Shown in pieces: positions 24,415 through 31,862 of a DNA stretch of 49,488 nucleotides (within the stretch, counting starts at the first letter, position 1; each line of letters begins with the position of its first letter). The notes under the pieces were generated by a model that ran no database searches, was not told the origin of the DNA, and worked only from the letters and a program-made list of their open reading frames with translations. Source of the stretch: Hydrogenophilales bacterium (lineage in GTDB: Bacteria; Pseudomonadota; Gammaproteobacteria; Burkholderiales; Thiobacillaceae). A program made the translations under genes and the position numbers. Location of the stretch: NCBI GenBank assembly GCA_023258975.1, contig JAHFRD010000021.1:1-49488 (forward strand), in the 5' to 3' direction.

Positions 24415-24976
24415 GGTTGAAGTTCGCGAAGAAGGGATTTGATTTCGGCGGGACCGCCGCGTTGTGCGGTCACCAGCAGCGCGAACCGGGCGGCGAGTTC
24501 CTGGCGCTCCCCTCGATCGATGGCGGCGAGAAAGGCCCGCACCTGGGCCACCGTGTAGTTCAGGACGTCGGGGTAGCAGTGCCCGTGTTCGACGAGGCGC
24601 TGGAGAAGCGCGCCCCAATCGTTTCCACTCGATTCGCCACCCGGGCCAGGACTGGGGCCAGGCGCTGGATAAAAAAATCGGCGTTGACCTCGAACACCGC
24701 CTCGGCCAACCGGATGGCCTCGTCCAGTTCTCGCGCTGCTACCCAGTCGCGCGGCTTGCGGATGGCCACGGACAGAGCCGATACCAGATCCTCGCCGCGC
24801 TCACCGAAGAGGTCGAGCCAGTCCACCTCGGTGGCGAGATGCTGGGCGAAGGGACGGATGGCGCGGATGAAGGTTGGAAGTTCGCCTACCTTCAAGGGGG
24901 CGATTTCCAGTGTTTCACCGGCGATCTCGACAACGACCGGCTGGGGTACGAAGGTTTCCAGGTTCATGGTATTCAC
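24411..24976 (-). CDS. tail assembly chaperone, -1 frameshift product (GT-like)
   Basis: In the -1 frame the chaperone reading continues without a stop from the slippery site to TGA at 24413-24411. This adds 86 residues to the first 102, about 188 in total. The extension starts with a Pro/Gly linker (YPAPGPSPGPGGESSGNDWG) and continues in a helical domain (LNYTVAQVRAFLAAIDRGER) ending KSLLRELQP. A short chaperone plus a rarer extended form made by -1 frameshifting is the rule in long-tailed phages (lambda G and GT). The extension has no start of its own with a Shine-Dalgarno. The frameshift itself is inferred. Confidence 0.78.
24560..24976 (-). CDS. tail assembly chaperone, unshifted product (G-like)
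   Basis: A 138-residue protein beginning MNTMNLETFVPQPVVVEIAG, then LEIAPLKVGELPTFIRAIRP, a pattern seen in tail assembly chaperones that bind the tape measure. It lies between the tail tube gene and the DUF6441-like gene, as expected. After residue 102 the frame continues for only 36 low-complexity residues (Ser/Thr/Ala-rich end SSASSNTGTATPTS), which fits a frame read only when no slip occurs. Confidence 0.85.
   Translation of the reverse strand: MNTMNLETFVPQPVVVEIAGETLEIAPLKVGELPTFIRAIRPFAQHLATEVDWLDLFGERGEDLVSALSVAIRKPRDWVAARELDEAIRLAEAVFEVNADFFIQRLAPVLARVANRVETIGARFSSASSNTGTATPTS
24671..24677 (-). other. -1 programmed frameshift site (T TTT TTT)
   Basis: On the minus strand codons 100-103 of the chaperone read GAT TTT TTT ATC. 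The heptamer T TTT TTT fits the X XXY YYZ slippery pattern exactly in frame, so both tRNA-Phe can re-pair after slipping back one base. The -1 frame is then open for 86 codons and ends in an ATGA overlap with the next gene. No downstream pseudoknot was worked out. Confidence 0.75.
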
Positions 24977-24986
24977 CCGCTCTGTT

Positions 24987-25751
24987 TTAGATTTGGACCA
25001 AGCGGCCGTACTGGCCGAGCACCGCGTCGTAAGGTTTGGTGGAATCCGCCAGCAACGCCCCCTCCAACTCGAATTTGTTGTACTCGTTCGAAATCAGCGC
25101 CAGTTCCTTCAGGGGATCGAAGGCCACCCGATAGAGTTCGACCAGCACCTTGGCATTGCCCTGGGCGGTGTTGAGTCCTTCCAGGCGCAGATACCGCTCC
25201 GGCAGCGGCTGCGTGAAGATGCCGATCTCGGAGACGTCACCAAAGGCGTAGCTGGCCTTGAACGGCGGGGTGAAGCCGGTGGCATCCAGAAACTGGAGGG
25301 CACCGAAATCGACATCGGCGGTGTAATGGGTGCCCAGGACCAGGGTTGCCGGGGTGGTGGCGGAATCCTTCAGCACCAGGGTGGACACTTTGGGATGGGC
25401 CAGGAAGTAGCGGTCCCCGATCGTTGGCAAACTCGCTGGCGCCTCGCCGCCGACCGGCTCGTCGGTGACCGTGCCGCCCGCCGTGGTGACGTGGGTGCCG
25501 TAGAGGGCGAGCGCCAGGTTCTCCTTGGTGAATTCCTCGATGGCGAGGTTGATCGTGGCCGACTTGGTCTTGACCATGCGGTGGTCGAGGGAACGCTGGC
25601 CGGACTGCGATTCGTAGTGCTCCAGCACCTCGGTCTTGAGGGAGAGTTTCAGATCGGCGACGTTGCCGGGACTGCGTACCTCGGTGGGCAGACCGTTCGG
25701 GTCGCGTTTGCCGAGATAGACCCGGCCCTGGAAGGATGCGTAGTAGCTCAT
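24987..25751 (-). CDS. major tail tube protein
   Basis: A 254-residue protein beginning MSYYASFQGRVYLGKRDPNG. It has beta-rich sequence with an inserted Gly/Thr-rich part (YGTHVTTAGGTVTDEPVGGE) and a C-terminal strand region (LVELYRVAFDPLKELALISN). Size, position directly before the chaperone, and the strand-loop pattern fit the siphovirus tail tube protein (gpV-like), which polymerises around the tape measure. The first bases overlap the stop of the preceding small gene (ATGA). Confidence 0.8.
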   Translation of the reverse strand: MSYYASFQGRVYLGKRDPNGLPTEVRSPGNVADLKLSLKTEVLEHYESQSGQRSLDHRMVKTKSATINLAIEEFTKENLALALYGTHVTTAGGTVTDEPVGGEAPASLPTIGDRYFLAHPKVSTLVLKDSATTPATLVLGTHYTADVDFGALQFLDATGFTPPFKASYAFGDVSEIGIFTQPLPERYLRLEGLNTAQGNAKVLVELYRVAFDPLKELALISNEYNKFELEGALLADSTKPYDAVLGQYGRLVQI

Positions 25752-25933
25752 TCGGATATCTCCTCATTGCGGGAAAGGGGTTTCGGGGTGGGCGGTACCA
25801 ACTGGCGGGCAACGCCGGTCTTCACCAGCCAGCGCGCCAGATCGCCGTCGAGGGCGATCACCGCACCTGGTGGATAGGCGATGCCGGCATGGGTGTGGGT
25901 TTTGAGGAGTTCGATACGGCTGACAGTGGGCAT
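25748..25933 (-). CDS. small protein of the head-tail region (DUF7210-like)
   Basis: A 61-residue protein containing AGIAYPPGAVIALDGDLARW followed by LVKTGVARQLV. The 'PG-V-x-hydrophobic, then WL-x-x-GVA' pattern is common in small phage proteins found between capsid and tail genes and resembles DUF7210. Its ATG at 25933 follows the tail terminator gene closely, and its stop overlaps the tail tube start. The role is unknown. Confidence 0.6.
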   Translation of the reverse strand: MPTVSRIELLKTHTHAGIAYPPGAVIALDGDLARWLVKTGVARQLVPPTPKPLSRNEEISE

Positions 25934-25937
25934 GGGG

Positions 25938-26378
25938 TCATCCTTGGCTGGAAATGTCGTGGGCCAGCGTGCGGTAGGTGATCTGGTAGCGGGCGGGGAT
26001 CAACGCCGCCGTGGCATCGGCGTCTTCCACGTTCCATTCGCAGTCCAGTTCCTTGATGCCGAGGGCGAGGCCGCCGAGATTGGCGTCGGCGAACAGCGCC
26101 GCGTGGGCCGCCACCAGCAGGCGGTCGGCCAGGTCTTCGGCGGCCACCCCTCCGTGTTCCCGGGCCAGGGCATCGATGCGCACGACCAGTTGCCGCACGA
26201 CCCGGTCGTTGGCGCGCTCGACGATGCCGTCGGATTCAGGAAACAGCAGCAGCGCCGGGGACTGCTCGCGGGGGATGCCAGTGGTCGGCGAGCGGCGGAA
26301 TTGCGCGCCCTGGGCCTGGGCGACGGGCGCGAGCAATCCCGCTACTGCCTGCAGGCAGCGTTCACGGAGGGAGTTCAA
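25938..26378 (-). CDS. putative tail completion/terminator protein
   Basis: A 146-residue protein (LRERCLQAVAGLLAPVAQAQ, then PALLLFPESDGIVERANDRV and RQLVVRIDALAREHG) ending with a beta strand (ARYQITYRTLAHDISSQG). The helix-strand pattern, length and place between the head-tail joining gene and the tail tube gene fit the tail terminator/completion group (gpU or gpZ-like). The only start that keeps the full domain is a TTG at 26378 without a clear Shine-Dalgarno, so translation may be coupled to the upstream gene ten bases away. Confidence 0.6.
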   Translation of the reverse strand: MNSLRERCLQAVAGLLAPVAQAQGAQFRRSPTTGIPREQSPALLLFPESDGIVERANDRVVRQLVVRIDALAREHGGVAAEDLADRLLVAAHAALFADANLGGLALGIKELDCEWNVEDADATAALIPARYQITYRTLAHDISSQG

Positions 26379-26387
26379 GGAGACCGC

Positions 26388-26687
26388 CTACAACCGGGCC
26401 AGCGTTGCGCGGGACTCGGAACCATCCCCCACCGCCCGCACTTCCCGCACCCGATAGGTGATGCCGCCGATGTCCACCGTATCGCCCTGGACCAGCCCCA
26501 CCAGGCGGGAAGCGGGATAGCGGATCGTGTAGTCGGTGGACACCCCGAGGCCGTCCAAGATGCTCTCGTCCGGTGCGCGGAATTCCACCCAAGTGGTCAT
26601 CCTCGGCGCCCGGTCGGGTGCCCAGGTGGCCTTCTGGAGCAGCCCGGATCGGGCCGCCGCGTCATACAGGGATTCGATGGCTATCAT
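26388..26687 (-). CDS. head-tail joining protein (FII-like)
   Basis: A 99-residue protein (MIAIESLYDAAARSGLLQKA, then TTWVEFRAPDESILDGLGVS) ending in a small beta barrel (LVGLVQGDTVDIGGITYRVR). That C-terminal 'GD-x-hydrophobic, G-x-x-Y-x-V' barrel is typical of lambda FII-like head-tail attachment proteins. It directly follows the capsid gene in phage order, although a plus-strand gene has been inserted between them. No strong Shine-Dalgarno precedes the ATG. Confidence 0.65.
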   Translation of the reverse strand: MIAIESLYDAAARSGLLQKATWAPDRAPRMTTWVEFRAPDESILDGLGVSTDYTIRYPASRLVGLVQGDTVDIGGITYRVREVRAVGDGSESRATLARL

Positions 26688-26725
26688 GGCGATCGGTTTG
26701 AAGGATTGAGGGAGGAAACGACGAG

Positions 26726-27034
26726 ATGAAGAAAGCGAAGACCGCAGCGGAGGCCGAAGCCAGAGGCATGGAGTCCATCCCCAACATCGGCCCGGCCGTG
26801 GCTGGATACCTGCGTGAGGTCGGCATCCAGCAACCCGCCGACCTCAAGGGACAAGATCCCTATGTGCTGTTTCAGCAGTTGTGCGCTCAGACCGGGGTGG
26901 ACTACGACCCCTGTTTGCTCGACACCTTCATCGCCGCCACCCGCTTCATGGGTGGAGAACCGCCGCAGCCCTGGTACCGCTACACCAGGGAGCGCAAACG
27001 CACACTCCAGGAGATCGCGCTCAGTTCATCGTGA
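26726..27034 (+). CDS. Cdd1-like helix-hairpin-helix protein (moron)
   Basis: A 102-residue protein. MESIPNIGPAVAGYLREVGI is a helix-hairpin-helix, followed by QPADLKGQDPYVLFQQLCAQ and TGVDYDPCLLDTFIAATRFM. This matches the 'pathogenicity locus' (Cdd1) family of small DNA-binding-like proteins. It is read against the surrounding minus-strand structural genes, has its own GGAGG ten bases before the ATG, and its 3' end overlaps the capsid gene's 3' end by 14 bases. This is the layout of a moron, an extra gene expressed independently of the lytic operon. Its function is not established. Confidence 0.8.
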   Translation: MKKAKTAAEAEARGMESIPNIGPAVAGYLREVGIQQPADLKGQDPYVLFQQLCAQTGVDYDPCLLDTFIAATRFMGGEPPQPWYRYTRERKRTLQEIALSSS

Positions 27035-28049
27035 GCTTCACCAGCACCCCCGGCCGGTGGCACATCGGCAGCGGATTGGACTGAGTGTGCAGGTCGGTGC
27101 CGCGATCGAACTTGCGCGGCTCCTGCTTGGCGTAGAGCGGCTGGCCCAGGGTGTTGGCCGTCTCGTTGAAGTCGGCCGGGGCGAAGTAGGTGGCGAAGGT
27201 GTCCACCGTGCCCAGCGGGAAGCAGTGCGCCTCACCCGGCGCGATGAAACGGCGCGTCGTGCCATTCATGTCCGTGGCCTGGCCCCGGTATTCGGAGAAG
27301 GTGATGCCGCCGAAGGTGAAGCCCGCCCGGACATCGTTGATCAGCATCACGCCCTGCTGGTAATACTTGTAAGCGTCCTTGACGGTGTTCTGGCCCACCA
27401 GGGCGTCGAAGAACTCGGGCGAACACAGGCAGTGCAGCCCGGTCATGAATTCACCCATCAAATGGTCTTCGACGTAGCGCAGGGCCGCCGCGCATTTCGT
27501 GCGCACTTCCGTTTCAGTGCTGACCAGCTTGCCGCCGACCGTCTTGGCCAGGTCGAAGTTGACGCTCTCCTGATCGATCCGGAACTCCTGGTAGAGGTCG
27601 TAGATCACCGAGCCGTCGGCATCGAGGATGACGCCCTTCAAGGCACCCATGCGCAGATGCTCCAGGGTGATGGCGTGCTTGTTACGCATCGTCTCCAGAT
27701 GCCGCGCCATGACGCCGGCGACGGTCTCCATCTCGGTCTCCGAGCCGAAGGCGCGGATGCCCTGGACTTCCTCGGGCAGCACCACGTCATCGTGGGGAAT
27801 GTGCGGGATGACGAAGGAGCGCACGGTGCGTTTGCCGCGCGTACCCACCGTGCCGGGCGAACCGGGCGGTAGCGTGGGCAACAGGTTGAGCACGCCGTTC
27901 TGCTCCTCGACGATGATCTGCCGGGTGCGCACGGGCCTGCCCGGGAAGAGATTGAGTTCCTCCATGCGGCCATAGCGGTTGGGGAGGAGGTTGATCGCGG
28001 CAGTCAACGCGGCCATCGAGAACGCCGGCATATTGAACGGATTGTTCAT
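27021..28049 (-). CDS. major capsid protein (lambda gpE-like)
   Basis: A 342-residue protein starting MNNPFNMPAFSMAALTAAIN, with RMEELNLFPGRPVRTRQIIV, GKRTVRSFVIPHIPHDDVVL, and the hallmark EVQGIRAFGSETEMETV followed by LKGVILDADGSVIYDLYQEF. These are strong features of the E-type (lambda gpE) capsid family, close to its usual 341 residues. GAAGGAC precedes the ATG. A longer in-frame start at 28265 lies inside the decoration protein gene and is rejected. It sits right after the decoration protein, as in lambda D-E. Confidence 0.95.
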   Translation of the reverse strand: MNNPFNMPAFSMAALTAAINLLPNRYGRMEELNLFPGRPVRTRQIIVEEQNGVLNLLPTLPPGSPGTVGTRGKRTVRSFVIPHIPHDDVVLPEEVQGIRAFGSETEMETVAGVMARHLETMRNKHAITLEHLRMGALKGVILDADGSVIYDLYQEFRIDQESVNFDLAKTVGGKLVSTETEVRTKCAAALRYVEDHLMGEFMTGLHCLCSPEFFDALVGQNTVKDAYKYYQQGVMLINDVRAGFTFGGITFSEYRGQATDMNGTTRRFIAPGEAHCFPLGTVDTFATYFAPADFNETANTLGQPLYAKQEPRKFDRGTDLHTQSNPLPMCHRPGVLVKLTMN

Positions 28050-28062
28050 GGTGGAATGTCCT

Positions 28063-28455
28063 TCAGGCGGATTGACGGATGAGGATGCCGCGCGCCTCCA
28101 GCGCGGCGACGGCGGCGGCCTGCTGTTCGGCGGTGATGCCGGCCGGCCAGACCACGGCGTGGGAGGCGACGATGCCGTGGCGAGCCAGCAGCAGGCCGTC
28201 GTCCCGGTCGGCCAGACTGGTGTCATAGGCACCGAGCAGGATGCCGGCGGCAGATTCGGTGCCATCCGTGGCTGCGGGGTCGAGGCGCTTTACCTTGCCG
28301 GTGGCGCTGACGCGGCCGACCACGGCGCCCAGTTCGAGGACTTGGCCGGCGGCGACGGTCACCTGATCGCGCGAGTAGAAGAGGCAATTCTCCTCGTACT
28401 TGAGCAGGTCGCCGAGGTTGATGGGTTCGCTCAGTGGGGTAAATCGAGTGGTCAT
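28063..28455 (-). CDS. capsid decoration protein (lambda gpD-like)
   Basis: A 130-residue protein: YEENCLFYSRDQVTVAAGQV, LELGAVVGRVSATGKVKRLD and GILLGAYDTSLADRDDGLLL form the beta-tulip-like decoration domain that caps capsid three-fold sites in lambda. The C-terminal helix has ITAEQQAAAVAALEARGILI. It lies between the protease-scaffold gene and the major capsid gene, the same order as lambda C-D-E. Confidence 0.92.
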   Translation of the reverse strand: MTTRFTPLSEPINLGDLLKYEENCLFYSRDQVTVAAGQVLELGAVVGRVSATGKVKRLDPAATDGTESAAGILLGAYDTSLADRDDGLLLARHGIVASHAVVWPAGITAEQQAAAVAALEARGILIRQSA

Positions 28456-28458
28456 GGC

Positions 28459-28833
28459 TTAGTCCTTTCCGGTGAGTTTCCTGACGGCTTTCAGGAGGGG
28501 GTTGTGCTGGAGAGAGGCCACTCCGCTCGACTGCGCGGCGGCATCGGGGTGAATCGCCGAGGCGATATCGGGGCTCTCCGCCCGCGCCGCCAGCAGAGTC
28601 CGGCGCACCTGGGATTCGCTGGCGCCCTCGGCCAGGAAGGCCGCGATGCGCTGGGGTTGCCCCGCCAACTGGCACAGTTCGGCGATGGCCAGGGCATCGG
28701 CGCGGGCGGCTGCCACCGCCTTCAAGGTCTCGTCGTCGGGCGACGGCTGCGGATCGGCGGGTTCCGGGACCACTGCCGGGGCGGCAGGGTCCGCTGGTTC
28801 GGGGAGGGAGGGTGTCTCGGTGGGTTGGGTCAT
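28459..28833 (-). CDS. nested in-frame scaffold protein (Nu3-like)
   Basis: An internal ATG at 28833, in frame with the protease, is preceded by AGGAG with six bases spacing, a strong ribosome binding site that the protease itself does not need. It would make a 124-residue protein starting MTQPTETPSLPEPADPAAPA, then acidic and helical sequence (DDETLKAVAAARADALAIAE) to the shared stop. Lambda makes its scaffold Nu3 from an internal start in gene C in the same way. Production here is inferred. Confidence 0.7.
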   Translation of the reverse strand: MTQPTETPSLPEPADPAAPAVVPEPADPQPSPDDETLKAVAAARADALAIAELCQLAGQPQRIAAFLAEGASESQVRRTLLAARAESPDIASAIHPDAAAQSSGVASLQHNPLLKAVRKLTGKD

Positions 28834-29745
28834 GCGGATCTCCTGTGGAGCGATGGAATGGCTCGCCGCCAGGCGGCTGGCCGCAAGTGGCAAAGACGAA
28901 TGCGTACTCGGTGTCATGCGTTTCTCGGCAAGGAAGGCGGTGAAGTCGGCGAGTGCCGTGGCGGTGCTGCCCTCGGCATCGGCCAGCCCGGCCGCCACGG
29001 CCTCCGGCCCGAAATAGAGCCCGGCCTGGGTGGAGCGCACGAAGCGCGGCTCCAGCGTGCGCATGGCGGCGACGTGGTCGACGAAGATCCCGTAGAGGCG
29101 GTCGACCTCCGCCTGCAGGCGCGCCGACGCTTCCTTGTCCAGGGGCTGGTGCGGCGAGAAGTCGTTCTTCTGGTCGCCTGCCGTGATCGCCGTGTAGCGA
29201 TAGCCCTCCTGGGCATCTCGCGCCGACTGGTCGACGTGCATGGCGATGACGCCGATGGAGCCCACCCCGCCGGTCTGGGTGACGTAGACGCGCGAGGCGG
29301 CGCAGGCAATGGCGTAAGCCGCCGAGAAGGCGGAGTCGGAGGCGATGGCCCAGACCGGCTTCCGGGCATCGGCGGCGCGGATCTGTTTCGCCAGTTCGAA
29401 GACGCCGCCCGCCTCGCCGCCGGGCGAATCGATGTCGAGCAGGATGCCAGCCACGGCCGGGTCGGCCAGGGCGGCATCGAGCATCGCGCCGATCTCGCCG
29501 TAGGAGGTCAGGCCAGAGGCGGCATCGAGGCCCAGGGCCCGGCGCACCAGGGTGCCGTGGACCGGGATCATGGCGATGCCGGCTGGTCCATCTGGCTGGG
29601 CGCGCGGCGGAGGCAACGGCAATCCCGCTTGTTGCTCCGGCCAGTGGACGCGCTCGCCCAGCACGGCCAGGATGATGTCCAGTTTCGAGCGCGCGATGAG
29701 GAGCGGCGTCCCGTACAGGCGGGACGCCAGGTGCGGCAACGGCAT
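28459..29745 (-). CDS. S49 family prohead protease with C-terminal scaffold (gpC-like)
   Basis: A 428-residue protein. The N-terminal 300 residues form an SppA/ClpP-fold protease: GIAMIPVHGTLVRR, GILLDIDSPGGEAGG, the nucleophile Ser in SDSAFSAAYAIACAASRVYV, then TGGVGSIGVIAMHVDQS and AGDQKNDFSPHQPL with the candidate general-base Lys. It would cleave scaffold and prohead proteins during maturation. The C-terminal 125 residues are acidic, Ala/Pro-rich scaffold (see nested gene). The ATG at 29745 overlaps nothing but follows the portal stop by two bases; upstream in-frame codons lie within the portal gene. Confidence 0.92.
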   Translation of the reverse strand: MPLPHLASRLYGTPLLIARSKLDIILAVLGERVHWPEQQAGLPLPPPRAQPDGPAGIAMIPVHGTLVRRALGLDAASGLTSYGEIGAMLDAALADPAVAGILLDIDSPGGEAGGVFELAKQIRAADARKPVWAIASDSAFSAAYAIACAASRVYVTQTGGVGSIGVIAMHVDQSARDAQEGYRYTAITAGDQKNDFSPHQPLDKEASARLQAEVDRLYGIFVDHVAAMRTLEPRFVRSTQAGLYFGPEAVAAGLADAEGSTATALADFTAFLAEKRMTPSTHSSLPLAASRLAASHSIAPQEIRMTQPTETPSLPEPADPAAPAVVPEPADPQPSPDDETLKAVAAARADALAIAELCQLAGQPQRIAAFLAEGASESQVRRTLLAARAESPDIASAIHPDAAAQSSGVASLQHNPLLKAVRKLTGKD

Positions 29746-29746
29746 G

Positions 29747-31252
29747 TCAGTTTCCTTGGGGAGGGGTGTCGGGAGGAACTGCGGGCGCCGGAGAGGCGGT
29801 GGGTAGTTCGTGGCGCGGGTCGGAGTCGAAGACCAGGCCCAGTGCATCGGCACGGGCGTTGTCGGCGGCGATCTCGCGGTCCACGTCCTCGGCGTCGTAG
29901 CCATTGGCGGAGATCGCTTCCGAGCGGCTCATCAGGCCGGAACGGATCGCCGCCTTCATGGCGTCGGCCTCCTTGAGCGGGTCGACCCACTGCCAGCCCT
30001 GGGGAATCCACTTCACGGCCAGGTACTGTCGCTGGCGGGCGGTACCTCCCCGGGCGAAACCGGGCAGGACCAGCGCGCCTTCGAGAACGGCCTGAGCCAT
30101 CCAGGCCTGCCAGATGGGCCGGCACAACTGGTGCACGATCACGCCATGCTGCAGGGCCTCGACCCGGCGCCTGAACTCCAGGAGGCCGGCGCGGATCGAG
30201 GAGTAATTGACCTGGGTGAGGTCGCCGGTCAGTTGTTCATAAGTGACGCCCATGGCGGCAGCCACAGCGCGGAACTGCATGCGCAGGAATTCCGAGTAGG
30301 AGCCGCCGACGTCGGCCGGCTGCGAGAACTTGATGTCCTCGCCCGGCTCCAGGATCTGCATGGTGCCGGGCTCCAGGCCCGCGAGCGCCACGCCGTTGGG
30401 ATCGGAATTGCCTTCCCCCAACAGGTTGTCTTCCGGGGAGAGGCGGGTAACGAAGCCGGCGAACATGGCGGCGGTCTTCTTGCGCACCAGTTCGGCGTCG
30501 TCGTACTGGTCCAGTTCGTTCAACTTCACCAGCGCCCGCGCGAGCCACGGCTCGCCCCGGATCTGGCCAGGGCGGAGCGGACGGAAGAGATGCATGACCT
30601 CGGCGGCATCGACGCGCACGGTGCTGAGGCCACCGTTGCTAGACATCGGCGCCAACATGCCGTCCTCGGGATGGGTGCGGTACAGGTGGTAGGCCACCCG
30701 CCGCCCGAGCGCGTCGAATTCGATGCCGGCGCGGATCACGTTGCCGTTCGGGGCAAGGGTGTTCAGCGTCACCGGCAAATGCTCGGGTTCGAGCACCTGA
30801 ACCTGCAGCGCCACCGGCAGCCCATCCTCGGGCCGGCGGTAGCGCAGGCGTACCAGGGTCTCGCCGCCTTCCAGCATCGCCCGGCAGGCCAGGGCCTGCA
30901 GACCGTAGAAGTCGGTGAGTCCGGCTGCGTCGGCCTCGATGGTCCAGTCGCGCCAGAGTGACTGGATGGCTTCCCGGGCCGCGGCATCTTGCACCATCGA
31001 CTGCGGCTTGATGCCGGTGCCGATGGCATTGGCCACATAGGACTCCAGCGCCGCGTTGGCCCAGGCGTTGCGGCGCACCAGGTCGCGGCTTTTTGCTCTC
31101 AACTCCGACTGGGTATAGAGCAGCGCCGCCACGGCGCCGGGATTGCCGACCGACCAAGCGAGGGAGCGGCGGCCGCCGCCCACACCATCATAGGTGGGGC
31201 TGCCGCCGAAGAGCTTGCGGCCCATCGTGCGCATCGTTCTGAAGAAGCCCAT
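29747..31252 (-). CDS. portal protein (lambda gpB-like)
   Basis: A 501-residue protein beginning MGFFRTMRTMGRKLFGG. Typical portal signatures include SELRAKSRDLVRRNAWANAA, then LESYVANAIGTGIKPQSMVQ, GEPWLARALVKLNELDQYDD and AELVRKKTAAMFAGFVTRLS. The C-terminal DREIAADNARADALGLVFDS is also characteristic of the lambda-type portal family. It forms the twelve-part ring through which DNA enters. The ATG at 31252 overlaps the gpW-like stop (ATGA), so the longer in-frame start at 31303 is rejected. Confidence 0.95.
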   Translation of the reverse strand: MGFFRTMRTMGRKLFGGSPTYDGVGGGRRSLAWSVGNPGAVAALLYTQSELRAKSRDLVRRNAWANAALESYVANAIGTGIKPQSMVQDAAAREAIQSLWRDWTIEADAAGLTDFYGLQALACRAMLEGGETLVRLRYRRPEDGLPVALQVQVLEPEHLPVTLNTLAPNGNVIRAGIEFDALGRRVAYHLYRTHPEDGMLAPMSSNGGLSTVRVDAAEVMHLFRPLRPGQIRGEPWLARALVKLNELDQYDDAELVRKKTAAMFAGFVTRLSPEDNLLGEGNSDPNGVALAGLEPGTMQILEPGEDIKFSQPADVGGSYSEFLRMQFRAVAAAMGVTYEQLTGDLTQVNYSSIRAGLLEFRRRVEALQHGVIVHQLCRPIWQAWMAQAVLEGALVLPGFARGGTARQRQYLAVKWIPQGWQWVDPLKEADAMKAAIRSGLMSRSEAISANGYDAEDVDREIAADNARADALGLVFDSDPRHELPTASPAPAVPPDTPPQGN

Positions 31253-31473
31253 CAGAATCCCTTGCTGGTGGTCACCCGGATCTGCCGGGGCGCCGGGGGC
31301 CACAGGCCGGTGTCCACCGATTGGCGGTACAGGTCAGCTTGCACCTCGCGGATCGCCACCCGAAGTTCCTCCACCGTGCGGTATTCCACGGTCTTGTCGG
31401 CGAAGGTGACGCGCTTCTCGCCTTTGGCCAGGGCGGCCTGCAGGGCGTCGAGTTGTTCTTGCGTGTAGGCCAT
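31252..31473 (-). CDS. gpW-like head-tail joining protein
   Basis: A 73-residue protein starting MAYTQEQLDALQAALAKGEK, then RVTFADKTVEYRTVEELRVA. This is the gpW fold pattern (helix, beta hairpin around VTFADKTVEYR, helix) at the normal family length of about 70. gpW completes the head before tail joining and sits directly upstream of the portal gene, as in lambda. ATGA overlaps bracket both ends. The 292-codon frame in which it lies is otherwise spurious. Confidence 0.88.
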   Translation of the reverse strand: MAYTQEQLDALQAALAKGEKRVTFADKTVEYRTVEELRVAIREVQADLYRQSVDTGLWPPAPRQIRVTTSKGF

Positions 31474-31862
31474 CAGCGGTAGACCACCACGTTGATCTCG
31501 CCGGAGTCGGCCAGGGTGCCCGAGGGCGTGGCGCAGACCAGTTCCACGTCGTCGGTCGTCTTGTCGTCGCAACTGACCCGGGCGGCGGCCATCTTCATGG
31601 ACTTGTCGCCGTTGCGCGCGAAGGCCAGCCAGCAGTAATGGGCGTCGGGTAGGGATTCGTCGAAGACCACCCGGTACTTGCCGGGGGCGAGACGCAGCAC
31701 CTTGCGCACGTTGTGCCCGGCGTGAATCACCATATGACCATCCACCCACCCGAAGCTGACCCAGGCGCGGGCCAGACCGGGATGCGCAGGCGTCACCCGA
31801 GCCTTCAACTCCAGGCCGATGCGCGTGGCCAGGTCGGCGATGTGCTGCGCCAGAGTCAGCAT
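31473..31862 (-). CDS. protein of unknown function in the head module
   Basis: A 129-residue protein starting MLTLAQHIADLATRIGLELK, followed by beta-rich sequence (LARAWVSFGWVDGHMVIHAG, then RKVLRLAPGKYRVVFDESLP). The helical start resembles a virion-anchoring segment; similar openings (a short coiled N-terminal helix followed by a beta domain) are seen in phage fibre and decoration proteins. It overlaps both neighbours by four bases or fewer and lies in an insertion between terminase and gpW. The role is unknown. Confidence 0.6.
   Translation of the reverse strand: MLTLAQHIADLATRIGLELKARVTPAHPGLARAWVSFGWVDGHMVIHAGHNVRKVLRLAPGKYRVVFDESLPDAHYCWLAFARNGDKSMKMAAARVSCDDKTTDDVELVCATPSGTLADSGEINVVVYR

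Noticed and set aside
27979-29976. A 665-codon open frame on the plus strand opposite the protease and decoration genes
   Set aside because: It is Gly/Arg/Ala-rich shadow sequence caused by GC-rich third positions; the minus strand encodes well-recognised protease, scaffold and decoration proteins over the same bases.
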